From an uncultured Synergistaceae bacterium (lineage in GTDB: Bacteria; Synergistota; Synergistia; Synergistales; Dethiosulfovibrionaceae): DNA of 29,350 bases. Under the pieces are notes generated by a model, which ran no database searches, was not told the origin of the DNA, and saw only the letters and a list, made by a program, of their open reading frames with translations. Location of the stretch: positions 1 to 29,350 of the forward strand of contig CABTYW010000020.1 of the NCBI GenBank assembly GCA_902489135.1, in the 5' to 3' direction. Of the stretch, positions 7,537-15,001 are shown piece by piece. The position numbers were made by a program, and so were the translations under genes. Numbering within the stretch: position 1 is the stretch's first letter; every line of letters begins with the position of its first letter.

Positions 7537-7851
7537 ATGTATGCAATCATTGAAACTGGCGGAAAACAGTACCGAGTCGCTCCCGGCGATAAGGTGACCG
7601 TCGAAAAGCTCAACCTCGAAGACGGTGCGGCCGTTACCTTCGACAAAGTGCTCCTGATCAGCGATGAAGCCAACGTCACCGTCGGTTCGCCTCTGATTTC
7701 CGGCGCAACGGTTACCGGCAAAGTGGAGGAAACCGGAAAGGCGAAAAAGGTCATTGTTTTCAAGTACAAGAATAAGACGAATTATCGTCGTTTCCGTGGT
7801 CATCGTCAGCCTTTTACGGTGGTGACGATCGACAGCATCAACGCTGAGTGA
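7537..7851 (+). CDS. rplU: 50S ribosomal protein L21
   Basis: L21 binds 23S rRNA in the large subunit. The 104-aa protein shows MYAIIETGGKQYRV at the start, VEKLNLEDGAAVTFDKVL in the middle and the basic KYKNKTNYRRFRGHRQ C-terminal block, all typical of the family. AGAGGAGG lies 8 nt before the ATG. Its stop codon overlaps the start of prp (GTGA), consistent with translational coupling. Confidence 0.98.
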   Translation: MYAIIETGGKQYRVAPGDKVTVEKLNLEDGAAVTFDKVLLISDEANVTVGSPLISGATVTGKVEETGKAKKVIVFKYKNKTNYRRFRGHRQPFTVVTIDSINAE

Positions 7852-8174
7852 CGGTTATTGAGTTTTACCGCCGCGGCGGAAAGATCTGCGGCGTCAAAGC
7901 TCAGGGACACAGCGGCTTCGCTCAGTCAAACAGCGATATTGTCTGCGCGGCGGTGAGCGTTCTCCTGCAGACGCTGGAGCTGGGATTGACCGATGTGCTG
8001 GGCCTCAACGTGAAAACTTGCGTCGACAAGAAAAACGCGTTAATGGAACTTCATTGGGACGTTTGTGGCGAGTCCCCTGAAGCCGATGTTCTCTCGGAGA
8101 CGATTTTCAGATCGCTCAGGGAAACTGCGCGTTCTTACGGAAACTACGTTAAATTTGTGGAGGTGGCTTTGTAA
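7848..8174 (+). CDS. prp: Ribosomal-processing cysteine protease Prp
   Basis: Prp (YsxB family) removes the N-terminal extension of L27 before assembly, as shown in Staphylococcus aureus. The 108-aa protein carries the catalytic pair in the expected places: His21 in KAQGHSGFAQ and Cys33 in SDIVCAAVSVLL. The start is a GTG overlapping the rplU stop by 4 bp, with no independent strong ribosome binding site. It lies between rplU and rpmA, the conserved order in bacteria that have an extended L27, and its presumed substrate is encoded next door with a matching cleavage site. Confidence 0.93.
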   Translation: MTVIEFYRRGGKICGVKAQGHSGFAQSNSDIVCAAVSVLLQTLELGLTDVLGLNVKTCVDKKNALMELHWDVCGESPEADVLSETIFRSLRETARSYGNYVKFVEVAL

Positions 8175-8449
8175 TGCTCTTTAACAGAATGGATTTGCAG
8201 TTCTTCGCTCATAAAAAGGGACAGGGCAACAGCACCAACGGCCGTGATTCCAACCCTCAGTACCGCGGACTTAAAAAGACGGACGGCTGCGTTGTCAAGG
8301 CGGGCAACATCCTCGTACGTCAGTGCGGCACCAAATATCATCCCGGCGCCAATGTGGGACTGGGCAAGGATTATACGCTCTTTGCCCTGAAAGACGGCGT
8401 CGTCAGATTTGCCACAAAGGGTACTCGAAAACTCGTGGTGGTCGAGTAA
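8174..8449 (+). CDS. rpmA: 50S ribosomal protein L27 with cleavable N-terminal extension
   Basis: L27 reaches into the peptidyl transferase centre with its mature N-terminus. The 91-aa precursor begins MLFNRMDLQFF and then AHKKGQG, which is the usual mature L27 start. The LQFF/A junction (residues 8-12) matches the Prp cleavage site known from S. aureus (LNLQFF/A), so cleavage after Phe11 is predicted. The conserved GNILVRQCGTKYHPG and GLGKDYTLFALKDG segments follow. The ATG overlaps the prp stop (TAATG), and GGAGG (8159-8163) is 10 nt upstream. Confidence 0.97.
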   Translation: MLFNRMDLQFFAHKKGQGNSTNGRDSNPQYRGLKKTDGCVVKAGNILVRQCGTKYHPGANVGLGKDYTLFALKDGVVRFATKGTRKLVVVE

Positions 8450-8473
8450 ATCCCTGAGCACGTCGATTTATCG

Positions 8474-8506
8474 CGGACCCCTTGTACGAACGGGGGTCCG
8501 TTTTTT
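8474..8506 (+). terminator. Terminator of rplU-prp-rpmA
   Basis: CGGACCCC (8474-8481) pairs with GGGGTCCG (8493-8500), followed by six T. The loop and the T-run also carry the obgE promoter elements. Confidence 0.92.
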
Positions 8507-8511
8507 ATAAT
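8482..8511 (+). promoter_or_regulatory. obgE promoter embedded in the rpmA terminator
   Basis: TTGTAC (8482-8487) lies in the terminator loop, and a perfect TATAAT (8506-8511) begins at the last T of the U-tract, with 18 bp between them. Transcription would start near 8518, giving a leader of about 130 nt. Confidence 0.65.
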
Positions 8512-8515
8512 GGTT

Positions 8516-8609
8516 ACGGGGAGCTTTGAAAAAATTCAGGACGCCCCGTTCTTCGATGAATTTTTCCGCACCCGCTTCGGTTATGAATGGAGCCGCCGGG
8601 TGCGGAAAA
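8516..8609 (+). promoter_or_regulatory. Structured 5' UTR of obgE
   Basis: A perfect 12-bp inverted repeat, TTTTCCGCACCC (8562-8573) and GGGTGCGGAAAA (8598-8609), encloses a 24-nt loop in which CGGTT and AGCCG can pair further. Upstream ACGGGG (8516-8521) can pair with CCCCGT (8544-8549). No T-run follows the large stem, so it is not a simple terminator. Function is unknown. Confidence 0.55.
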
Positions 8610-8645
8610 GGATACCGCGAGCACTTTGAGTTCCTGTAAAGGCAG

Positions 8646-9947
8646 GTGTTTTTCCTGAAATTTGTAGACCTTGTGAGAATTCACGTGAAAGCGGGCAGCG
8701 GCGGTGACGGCTGTGTCAGCTTCCGGCGCGAAAAATATGTCCCGAAAGGCGGTCCCGACGGCGGCAACGGCGGCAACGGCGGAAGCGTTATCGTCGAAGC
8801 GGCGCAGAATCTTCTGACGCTGGCGGACTTTCAATACAACCGTCGCTTTGTCGCCGAGAGAGGCGTCTCCGGCAGCGGGTCACAGTGTTACGGCGCCCAC
8901 GGCAAAGACACGGTGATTTCCGTGCCCTGCGGCACTGTCATTTATGACGCCGATACCGACGCTCCCATGGCCGATCTGGTTGAACCCGGCGATCGATGCG
9001 TCGTGGCGCGCGGCGGGAGAGGCGGCAAGGGAAACGCCCATTTTATGAGTTCTACCCGCAGAGCGCCGCGTTTTTCCGAAAAGGGCGAAGTCGGCGAAGA
9101 GCGCGACATCAAGCTCGAGCTGAAAATGATCGCCGACGTGGCTCTGGTGGGGCTTCCCAACGCCGGGAAAAGCAGCCTTCTGAAGGCCATTTCCAACGCC
9201 AATCCCAAAATTGCGGGGTATCCCTTTACGACGCTGACGCCCAATCTGGGAGTGTTGGCCGTGGACGATCAAAAAATCATCATCGCCGACGTTCCCGGCC
9301 TCATTGAAGGCGCCCATGAAAACAAAGGCCTGGGCATTTATTTCCTGCGTCACATTGAGCGCACTCGCGTAAACCTTCACGTGCTCGACCTGTCTGACGG
9401 AAATTTTGACGCCGTCGTCAACCAATGGAACATCGTCCTTGACGAATTCAAACATTATGATGCATCGCTGGCGGAACGTCCGGGGCTGGTGGTGCTGAAT
9501 AAAGTCGACCTTCTGAGCGACGGGACGCTGCTCTCGCGGCTTCAGGAGTTCTTTGAAGGAAAAGGACTTCGCCTTGTGGTCACCAGTGCCGTGAGGGGAG
9601 ACGGTATCTCCCGGCTGATAGACGAGATCGTCGCCATTGTGAGAGCCCATCCGCGCCCCAAGGGATCGTACCGCCTGTATGAAATGCCCGTCGACGTGGA
9701 AACCCTTGTGTCGGCCAAACCGCGCATCATCAAAGAGGCCGAAGGTGTCTACCGTGTCATCCACTCACGCATCGAAAGAGCCACGGCACGTTACGATTTC
9801 AGCCAGGAAGAGGCGCCTGTCAGGCTTCAGAGGCTGCTGCGCCAGTTTAAAGTGGAAGAGCTTCTTGAAAGCGCGGGAGCCGTTGAAGGCGATACGGTCA
9901 ACATCGGCGCGGTTTCCTTCACCTTCGAGCCCGAGCAGGTCAGATAA
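8646..9947 (+). CDS. obgE: GTPase Obg/CgtA with C-terminal OCT domain
   Basis: Obg is an essential ribosome-assembly GTPase linked to the stringent response. The Gly-rich Obg fold covers about residues 1-158 (KFVDLVRIHVKAGSGGDG, KGGPDGGNGGNGG). The G domain has G1 GLPNAGKSSLL (about 169), the Obg-type switch YPFTTLTPNLG, G3 DVPGLIEGA and G4 NKVD. An OCT domain forms the C-terminus, a form seen in Firmicutes and others. The only standard upstream start is GTG 8646 (433 aa). CTG 8655 would give the more typical beginning and sits better behind AGGTG (8645-8648), so the start is uncertain by three codons. It heads an operon with nadD. Confidence 0.95.
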   Translation: MFFLKFVDLVRIHVKAGSGGDGCVSFRREKYVPKGGPDGGNGGNGGSVIVEAAQNLLTLADFQYNRRFVAERGVSGSGSQCYGAHGKDTVISVPCGTVIYDADTDAPMADLVEPGDRCVVARGGRGGKGNAHFMSSTRRAPRFSEKGEVGEERDIKLELKMIADVALVGLPNAGKSSLLKAISNANPKIAGYPFTTLTPNLGVLAVDDQKIIIADVPGLIEGAHENKGLGIYFLRHIERTRVNLHVLDLSDGNFDAVVNQWNIVLDEFKHYDASLAERPGLVVLNKVDLLSDGTLLSRLQEFFEGKGLRLVVTSAVRGDGISRLIDEIVAIVRAHPRPKGSYRLYEMPVDVETLVSAKPRIIKEAEGVYRVIHSRIERATARYDFSQEEAPVRLQRLLRQFKVEELLESAGAVEGDTVNIGAVSFTFEPEQVR

Positions 9948-10601
9948 ATGGAGGGCCAAAACGGACAGCGCCGCATCGGCATCATGGGCGGAACCTTCGA
10001 TCCCATCCATTACGGTCACCTGCTGGCCGCGCAGGAAGTGCTGGTACATCTTTCCCTCGAAGAAGTGATCTTCGTTCCTACGGGAAATTCCTACCAAAAA
10101 AGCTATCGCCACGTGACGCCCGCCGAGGAGCGTTACATGATGACCTTTTTGGCGACGCTTGACAATTCAAGGTTTTCGGTGTCCCGCGTTGAAATTGACC
10201 GCGAAGAGGCCAGCCATACAATTGACACCCTGCGGGAAATGCGCTATTGGTATGCCGGTCAGGACGTGGAATTTTTCTTTATCACGGGTATTGACGCGCT
10301 GATGTCCATGCACACCTGGGCGGAATACGAGAAGATCCCCGAACTTTGCACCATTGTGGCGGCCAATCGTCCGGGGTACGACAGCGAGCATTACAACCTG
10401 GAAAATCTGTCGGAAAAAATCCGTTCAAAGGTGCTGCGCCTTGAAATCCCTCTGCTTTCCATTTCGAGCACGGAGATTCGCCATCGTGCCGCCGCAGGCG
10501 AGAATTTGAGATACCTGCTTCCTCATTCTGTGGAGCAGTACATCTACAAGCGCGGCCTGTACAGAAAAGAAAACGAAAAGAAAGGGTGTGCGACACAATG
10601 A
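9948..10601 (+). CDS. nadD: Nicotinate-nucleotide adenylyltransferase
   Basis: NadD joins NaMN and ATP to make deamido-NAD in the de novo and salvage NAD routes. The 217-aa protein has the nucleotidyltransferase motif GGTFDPIHYGH (14-24) with the HxGH-type histidines, the FITGIDALMSMHTW segment and the second signature ISSTEIR (about 172-178). The length matches the family. Its ATG follows the obgE stop codon directly without a strong ribosome binding site, so translational coupling is likely. Its stop overlaps the LCP start (ATGA). Confidence 0.95.
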   Translation: MEGQNGQRRIGIMGGTFDPIHYGHLLAAQEVLVHLSLEEVIFVPTGNSYQKSYRHVTPAEERYMMTFLATLDNSRFSVSRVEIDREEASHTIDTLREMRYWYAGQDVEFFFITGIDALMSMHTWAEYEKIPELCTIVAANRPGYDSEHYNLENLSEKIRSKVLRLEIPLLSISSTEIRHRAAAGENLRYLLPHSVEQYIYKRGLYRKENEKKGCATQ

Positions 10602-11932
10602 GGCGCGGCGGTGTCCTTCTCAGCGTGCTGCTTGCTCTTTCAGCCTTTGCGATCGGCGTTGCATTGAGACTTTACACGCTGGTCAATACCAATGTTGACG
10701 AGATCAAAAAGACCCTGAATTACGATGAGCAGCACGGCACGGTCAATGTCCTCGTGCTGGGCATCGACGACGTCGAAGCCGTCCATCGATCGGATACGCT
10801 CATCCTCTTTCGGGTCGACCTCGACAGGAAAACGGCTTCCGCCATGTCCATTCCTCGCGACACCAGAGTATCCATCAAGGGATATAAAAAGTCTCAGAAG
10901 GTGAACCATGCTTATGCGTTCGGCGGCATTGAGCTTTTGCGTGACACCGTCGTGAACCTGACGGGCATTCCCGTCAACTATTATGTGATCGTCAATTACG
11001 GATCCTTCCCCAAAATTGTCGATGCCATCGGCGGCATCGACATCAACGTAGCCAAAAGCATGAAGTACACCGACAAAGCTCAAGGGCTTTACATCAATTT
11101 CAACCCCGGAATGCAGCACATGGACGGAGAAGCGGCTTTACGATACGTGCGCTTCCGCTATGATGCCATGGGCGACATGGGACGCATGAAGAGGCAGCAG
11201 GAATTTACGCGCATTTTTGTCAACAAGCTGGCATCGCCTGCGGTGCTGCCGCGAGTGCCGGAGCTGATCCAGTTTGCGCTGTCGGAAATCAAGACGGATA
11301 TTCCCGTGAAAACGGCGCTTCAGCTGGCCGGGCAGCTGAAGGACATGAAACCTGCGCAGGTGAGATTTTTTACCATGCCGGGAAGCCCTGCCTACATCGG
11401 CGGCATCAGCTATTTTGTGGCCGATCTTCAGAAAGCCTCGACGTTGATGGACCCCAACTATTCTCCCGATGCTGCGCAACAGAGCGAACTTTCGCAGCAG
11501 CCTCCCGGTGACGGGCAGCCTGACGCTTCCCCATCGGGCGGAGAACTCTCGGCGGATCTTCCGGCAAAGTCGGAACAGCCGCGCGACGAGAGCCTTGACG
11601 CTCTCGTTTCGAGCTTCAAAAAGCCCATAGCCGTACTGAACGGCACGGGACGTGCCGGTTTGGGCAAGGCTTTTACCGAACTTTTTGAAAAAGCGGGCAT
11701 TGAGGTGGCTTTTACGGGCAATGCCAGGCATCACGACTTTCGCTATTGCCTTGTTCATTATTCCGCGCCGGAAAATCTCCCGTTGGCTCGTAATTTGGCG
11801 GAGCTGTGCGGAATTTCGCAGGGGCTGGTGAAAAAAGCCGATATTTCATATCCTGCGGCCCTGATCTTGGGAAAGAACAACAGCCCAAAGGTGATGGAGC
11901 GCCTGAAAGCATTGACGGAGAAGGCGCGCTGA
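10598..11932 (+). CDS. LytR-CpsA-Psr family protein with LytR_C domain
   Basis: LCP proteins transfer undecaprenyl-linked polymers onto peptidoglycan or related acceptors outside the membrane. The 444-aa product has one N-terminal membrane segment (about 5-24). The LCP catalytic domain shows GIDDVEAVHRSDTLIL, SIPRDTRV (84-91), NHAYAFGG (103-110) and the Arg-rich GEAALRYVRFR with RMKRQQEF. A Pro/Ser/Gln-rich linker leads to a C-terminal LytR_C domain starting near 342 (KPIAVLNGTGRAG). ATG 10598 overlaps the nadD stop, and AAAGGGTG is 9 nt upstream; a GTG four codons earlier is inside that site. The nearby pgs genes make an anionic polymer a conceivable substrate, but this is inference. Confidence 0.88.
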   Translation: MRRGGVLLSVLLALSAFAIGVALRLYTLVNTNVDEIKKTLNYDEQHGTVNVLVLGIDDVEAVHRSDTLILFRVDLDRKTASAMSIPRDTRVSIKGYKKSQKVNHAYAFGGIELLRDTVVNLTGIPVNYYVIVNYGSFPKIVDAIGGIDINVAKSMKYTDKAQGLYINFNPGMQHMDGEAALRYVRFRYDAMGDMGRMKRQQEFTRIFVNKLASPAVLPRVPELIQFALSEIKTDIPVKTALQLAGQLKDMKPAQVRFFTMPGSPAYIGGISYFVADLQKASTLMDPNYSPDAAQQSELSQQPPGDGQPDASPSGGELSADLPAKSEQPRDESLDALVSSFKKPIAVLNGTGRAGLGKAFTELFEKAGIEVAFTGNARHHDFRYCLVHYSAPENLPLARNLAELCGISQGLVKKADISYPAALILGKNNSPKVMERLKALTEKAR

Positions 11933-11952
11933 TTTTACAAGGAGCTCTCTCG

Positions 11953-12306
11953 ATGAACGAACAGACTCAGAAATTACAGAATGCGCTGATTCAAGCCCTG
12001 TTGGACAAGCGCGCTCTCGACGTGGTCTCAATGGCAGTCACTGAAGTGACTCCGCTGGCCGACAGCTTTATTCTGGCCTCGGGAAATTCCGACGTCCACA
12101 TGAATGCATTGGTCAACGCGGTTACGGATTGCCTTGACGCTTCCGGCGAAAGCTATAAGCTTGAAGGAGCTGCAAGCACGCAGTGGACGCTCATTGACGC
12201 CGGTAATGTTGTCATCCATGTTTTCAGCGTCAAAGCCCGCGAGTTCTACAATCTTGAGCGCATTTGGGGCGACGTGGCGCTGACGCACTACGAAAATCGC
12301 GACTGA
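11953..12306 (+). CDS. rsfS: Ribosomal silencing factor RsfS
   Basis: RsfS (YbeB/Iojap family) binds L14 and blocks subunit joining under nutrient shortage. The 117-aa protein carries the family segments LDVVSMAVTEVTPLADSFILASG, the conserved GAASTQWTLIDAGNVVIHVF and the C-terminal REFYNLERIWGD. The open frame extends upstream to 11806 inside the LCP gene. I choose ATG 11953, because AAGGAG (11939-11944) is 8 nt upstream and the length fits the family. It is the last gene of obgE-nadD-LCP-rsfS, an order conserved in many bacteria. Confidence 0.95.
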   Translation: MNEQTQKLQNALIQALLDKRALDVVSMAVTEVTPLADSFILASGNSDVHMNALVNAVTDCLDASGESYKLEGAASTQWTLIDAGNVVIHVFSVKAREFYNLERIWGDVALTHYENRD

Positions 12307-12314
12307 TGGAAACT

Positions 12315-12349
12315 GCCGCCGCATCCTCCCGGAAGCGGCGGCTGTTTTT
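12315..12349 (+). terminator. Terminator after rsfS
   Basis: GCCGCCGC (12315-12322) pairs with GCGGCGGC (12335-12342), with a 12-nt loop, then TG and six T. It ends only 22 bp before the pgsB-like ATG. Confidence 0.9.
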
Positions 12350-12370
12350 TCTAAAATAAGGAAAGAGAAC

Positions 12371-13366
12371 ATGGATAAAACTTATCGTGCGGCTGTGACG
12401 GGCAGCCGCGGCAAAAGCGGCGTGGTGCGCCTCATCCATGCGGGATTTTGCGCCTGCGGTCTCAAGGCCTACGGCCGGATCACCGGCGTTCTCCCGCGCG
12501 AGCTGAACCCCGTGGGGGAACGCCCCATTTTACGGCCGGGCGGCGCCAACGTCTCAGAGATGAAGTGGTGGCTTAAAACCCTCCCCGACGATGCTGAAGC
12601 CATCGTCATGGAAAACAGCGCGGTTTCGCCGGAGCTTCAGGAACTTTGTCCGCTTTGGCTCTGTCCGCAGGTCACCGTTCTGACCAATATTCGTCCCGAT
12701 CATGAAGCTTTTTGGGGCAAAGGGGAGAGCAATGTTCTTCGCGCTTTATCCGGTGGGCTCATCCCGGAAAGTCGCGTCGTGATGCCCGAGGCTCTTGCTT
12801 CGCTGCCGGCCGTGAATGCTCTGGCTGAACGGAAAGGGCTGAAAATTCTGCCGGCGGCGCCCGTACCGGGACTTCCCGTCTTTTTGAGCATCAACGTGGG
12901 GCTGGCCCTTGAAGTCTGCGCGGCCTTCGGCCTTGACAGAGAGCGATGCTTAAGCGCGATGCGCGCACTTCCGCCCGATTTCGCCGATTTTACCGTTCTC
13001 AAAATCGGCGAGGGGAAGCTGGCTTTCGCGTTTTCCGCCAATGACGTCACGACGACGGAGGACTTGTTTCAGTCCACGGGCTGGAACAGAGCGGAAGCGG
13101 CAGTTCTCTTCAATCATCGGTCCGATCGGATTGACCGATTTCGCACCTTTGAAAGCTGGATGGCCCGGCATGAGTGGCGCGAAGTGCTGATCATCGGCGA
13201 TGAGCCGCCGCGTACCGCTTTGAAATGCAGCTATTTCCGTTGTAATTCAGTCATTCAGCTGGCCCGGCGAATCAGCACGGGGCTGTGGATGGGCTGCGGA
13301 AACGCCGTTTTCGGACTGCCGCTTCCTCTTAAGTTGGCTTGCGAAGAAGGAGAGCTGAACCTGTGA
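12371..13366 (+). CDS. pgsB: Poly-gamma-glutamate synthase PgsB/CapB-like Mur ligase
   Basis: PgsB is the ATP-dependent amide ligase that polymerises glutamate through its gamma-carboxyl with PgsC at the membrane. The 331-aa protein has a Mur-ligase-type P-loop TGSRGKSG (10-17), the TNIRPDH block (about 105-111, TNVRxDH in CapB), FSANDVTTTEDLF, NHRSDR (NCRADR in CapB) and a C-terminal GCGNAVFG glycine segment. It is 60 or more residues shorter than Bacillus PgsB, mainly at the N-terminus. A weak AAGGAAAGAG lies upstream. It overlaps pgsC by 4 bp (GTGA). The product polymer is predicted and other amide-linked polymers are possible. Confidence 0.82.
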   Translation: MDKTYRAAVTGSRGKSGVVRLIHAGFCACGLKAYGRITGVLPRELNPVGERPILRPGGANVSEMKWWLKTLPDDAEAIVMENSAVSPELQELCPLWLCPQVTVLTNIRPDHEAFWGKGESNVLRALSGGLIPESRVVMPEALASLPAVNALAERKGLKILPAAPVPGLPVFLSINVGLALEVCAAFGLDRERCLSAMRALPPDFADFTVLKIGEGKLAFAFSANDVTTTEDLFQSTGWNRAEAAVLFNHRSDRIDRFRTFESWMARHEWREVLIIGDEPPRTALKCSYFRCNSVIQLARRISTGLWMGCGNAVFGLPLPLKLACEEGELNL

Positions 13367-13797
13367 ACGAATTTGCCTTGATAACCCTCGGAATCGGCAT
13401 CGTTTTTTCTCTGATTTATGACTGGCGCACCGGCTTGGGGACGGGCGGCCTCGTGTCGGCGGGAATGCTGGCGCTGTCACTTTACAGTCCCCATCGCGTC
13501 CTTTTGTGCCTCGTGACGGCTCTGCTGATCCGCCCGGTGCTGTCCGTCGCGGTGAAACGCATGGGAATTCACGGCAGGGCGCGCATCGGCATCGCCATGC
13601 TACTGGCGCTGGCGTTTCGCCTTTTCTTCGGCAGTTTTATGCAGCCCGTCCCGTGGGTGGGCTGGGTTATTCCCGGTTTGATCGCCGCCGACATGCAGCG
13701 CCAGGGGGGTCTTGAGACCTGCTGTGCCCTTGTGAGCGTTGCGGTTCTGACGGCCTTGACCTCTCAGTGGGCGGCCGGATGGGAGGGGATGCTGTGA
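13363..13797 (+). CDS. pgsC: Poly-gamma-glutamate biosynthesis protein PgsC/CapC
   Basis: PgsC is the integral-membrane partner of PgsB. The 144-aa protein is hydrophobic, with about four to five membrane segments (for example 4-19, 28-56, 73-92, 121-139). It shows the CapC-type N-terminal GTGGLVSAGMLAL and the C-terminal VIPGLIAADMQRQGG segment. The length matches CapC (about 149 aa). The frame extends upstream, but GTG 13363 is chosen: it overlaps the pgsB stop and AAGGAG (13347-13352) is 10 nt upstream. TGATG coupling joins it to the next gene. Confidence 0.85.
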   Translation: MNEFALITLGIGIVFSLIYDWRTGLGTGGLVSAGMLALSLYSPHRVLLCLVTALLIRPVLSVAVKRMGIHGRARIGIAMLLALAFRLFFGSFMQPVPWVGWVIPGLIAADMQRQGGLETCCALVSVAVLTALTSQWAAGWEGML

Positions 13798-14837
13798 TGA
13801 CAAGGACGGAGTACGAAGATTACCGCCGCAGACAGCGACAAAGTCTGCTGAAAAACCGTCTGCTCCTCGCGGGGCTCGCGCTGATCATGCTGGCTCTTTG
13901 GCTTTGGTGCGGCGGCGGGCTTTCCGCCGAAGAGCGCCGCACGGTGAAGTCGGTGCGCGAAGCTCAAGGTTTTCTGTACAACCTGCGAACTCAATGGGGC
14001 AGCCAATTTGAGCGTTCCGACGACCCCTGGAGAACGGGCTTTATCGGCCTCGAATGGAGCGCGCTGAGCACCACTCTCGGAGCCCTTTCCGCCAAGCGGA
14101 CGGCCTGCGATCCCCGATGGTGCGTCGTCGTCAGGCGCTGGATGCAATCGTTGAAACTCGCTCCCGGCGATCGAGTCGCCGTCTATACGTCGTCATCCTT
14201 TCCGGGAATGGCCTTTAACGTTTTAAGAGCTTTGGAATCCTTAAAGATTGAGCCTTTCCTCATTGTTTCTCTGGGAGCCTCCACCTGGGGCGCCAATGAT
14301 CCGATCTCTCCGTGGCCCGTCATTGAAAAAAATCTGAGAGAAGCGGGGTATCTGAGGACCAAAGCCGATTTTTATACGCTGGGCGGCGGCGGCGAAAGAG
14401 GCGAGGGAATGCCCGACGAGGCGATCACTTGCCTGAGCAGAGCCGCAGAAGAAAACGACGTTCCCCTCGTCAAAAAGGACTCCCTGGAAGAAATGATCCG
14501 GTGGAAGTTCGATCTGCTGAAAGAGCGCGGCGTGAAGGCTCTGATCAGCATCGGAGGCTCAGAGGCCAACATGGGGCCGGGCAACGAAATTCTTCTGCTG
14601 AGCCCGGGGCTCCACATGAAAGGGAAGGGCGGAAGCGCCGTGATCGGCAGAGCACTTGACGCCGGCTATCCGGTGGTGCATTTGCTCAACATCAAAGCGC
14701 TGTGCGCGAAAACGGGCGTGCCCTTCGACGCGCCGCCCGGCGAAGTCTTTTACGGAAACCGGACAAAAATCGCGCTGGTGACGGGGCTTTTGATTTTCGC
14801 CGTCGTGATGGCGCTTTATCGACGCTGGTCATTCTAA
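13797..14837 (+). CDS. pgsW: Poly-gamma-glutamate system protein (PgsW-type)
   Basis: The 346-aa protein has an N-terminal membrane anchor (about 21-38), a large extracytoplasmic region and a second membrane segment at the very end (about 324-340). It resembles the family annotated as poly-gamma-glutamate system protein that accompanies PgsB and PgsC in Fusobacteria, Synergistota and relatives. Recognisable parts are LAPGDRVAVYTSSSFPGMAF, the LGASTWGANDP segment and GGSEANMGPGN. The biochemical role is unknown. ATG 13797 overlaps the pgsC stop, and GGGAGGGG (13781-13788) is 8 nt upstream. No PgsA, PgsE or depolymerase gene follows; the next genes are tRNAs on the other strand. Confidence 0.75.
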   Translation: MTRTEYEDYRRRQRQSLLKNRLLLAGLALIMLALWLWCGGGLSAEERRTVKSVREAQGFLYNLRTQWGSQFERSDDPWRTGFIGLEWSALSTTLGALSAKRTACDPRWCVVVRRWMQSLKLAPGDRVAVYTSSSFPGMAFNVLRALESLKIEPFLIVSLGASTWGANDPISPWPVIEKNLREAGYLRTKADFYTLGGGGERGEGMPDEAITCLSRAAEENDVPLVKKDSLEEMIRWKFDLLKERGVKALISIGGSEANMGPGNEILLLSPGLHMKGKGGSAVIGRALDAGYPVVHLLNIKALCAKTGVPFDAPPGEVFYGNRTKIALVTGLLIFAVVMALYRRWSF

Positions 14838-14944
14838 TTCCGAAAGGAGCCGTGCAAAAAATTGCCCATCGGGCGGAAGGCCTTATTCGCAGAGAACTTT
14901 GAAAAAGGCGGCCGCTGGGCCGGCAGGTAATTGGTGCGGGGAGT

Positions 14945-14982
14945 AAAAAAAAGACGACCTCAGGATTTCTGAGGTCGTCTTT
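14945..14982 (-). terminator. Bidirectional terminator between pgsW and the tRNA cluster
   Basis: AAAGACGACCTCAG (14950-14963) and CTGAGGTCGTCTTT (14969-14982) form a perfect 14-bp stem. On the minus strand it is followed by eight T, ending the tRNA transcript. On the plus strand the T-run is short, but the stem should also stop transcription from pgsW. Confidence 0.93.
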
Positions 14983-15001
14983 GCGTTCCGTGAAAATAAA
15001 G

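Noticed and set aside
14842..14902. Possible 16-codon peptide after pgsW starting at GTG 14851 behind AAAGGAG
   Set aside because: The spacing between AAAGGAG and the GTG is only 2 nt, the peptide has no recognisable feature, and conservation cannot be judged here.
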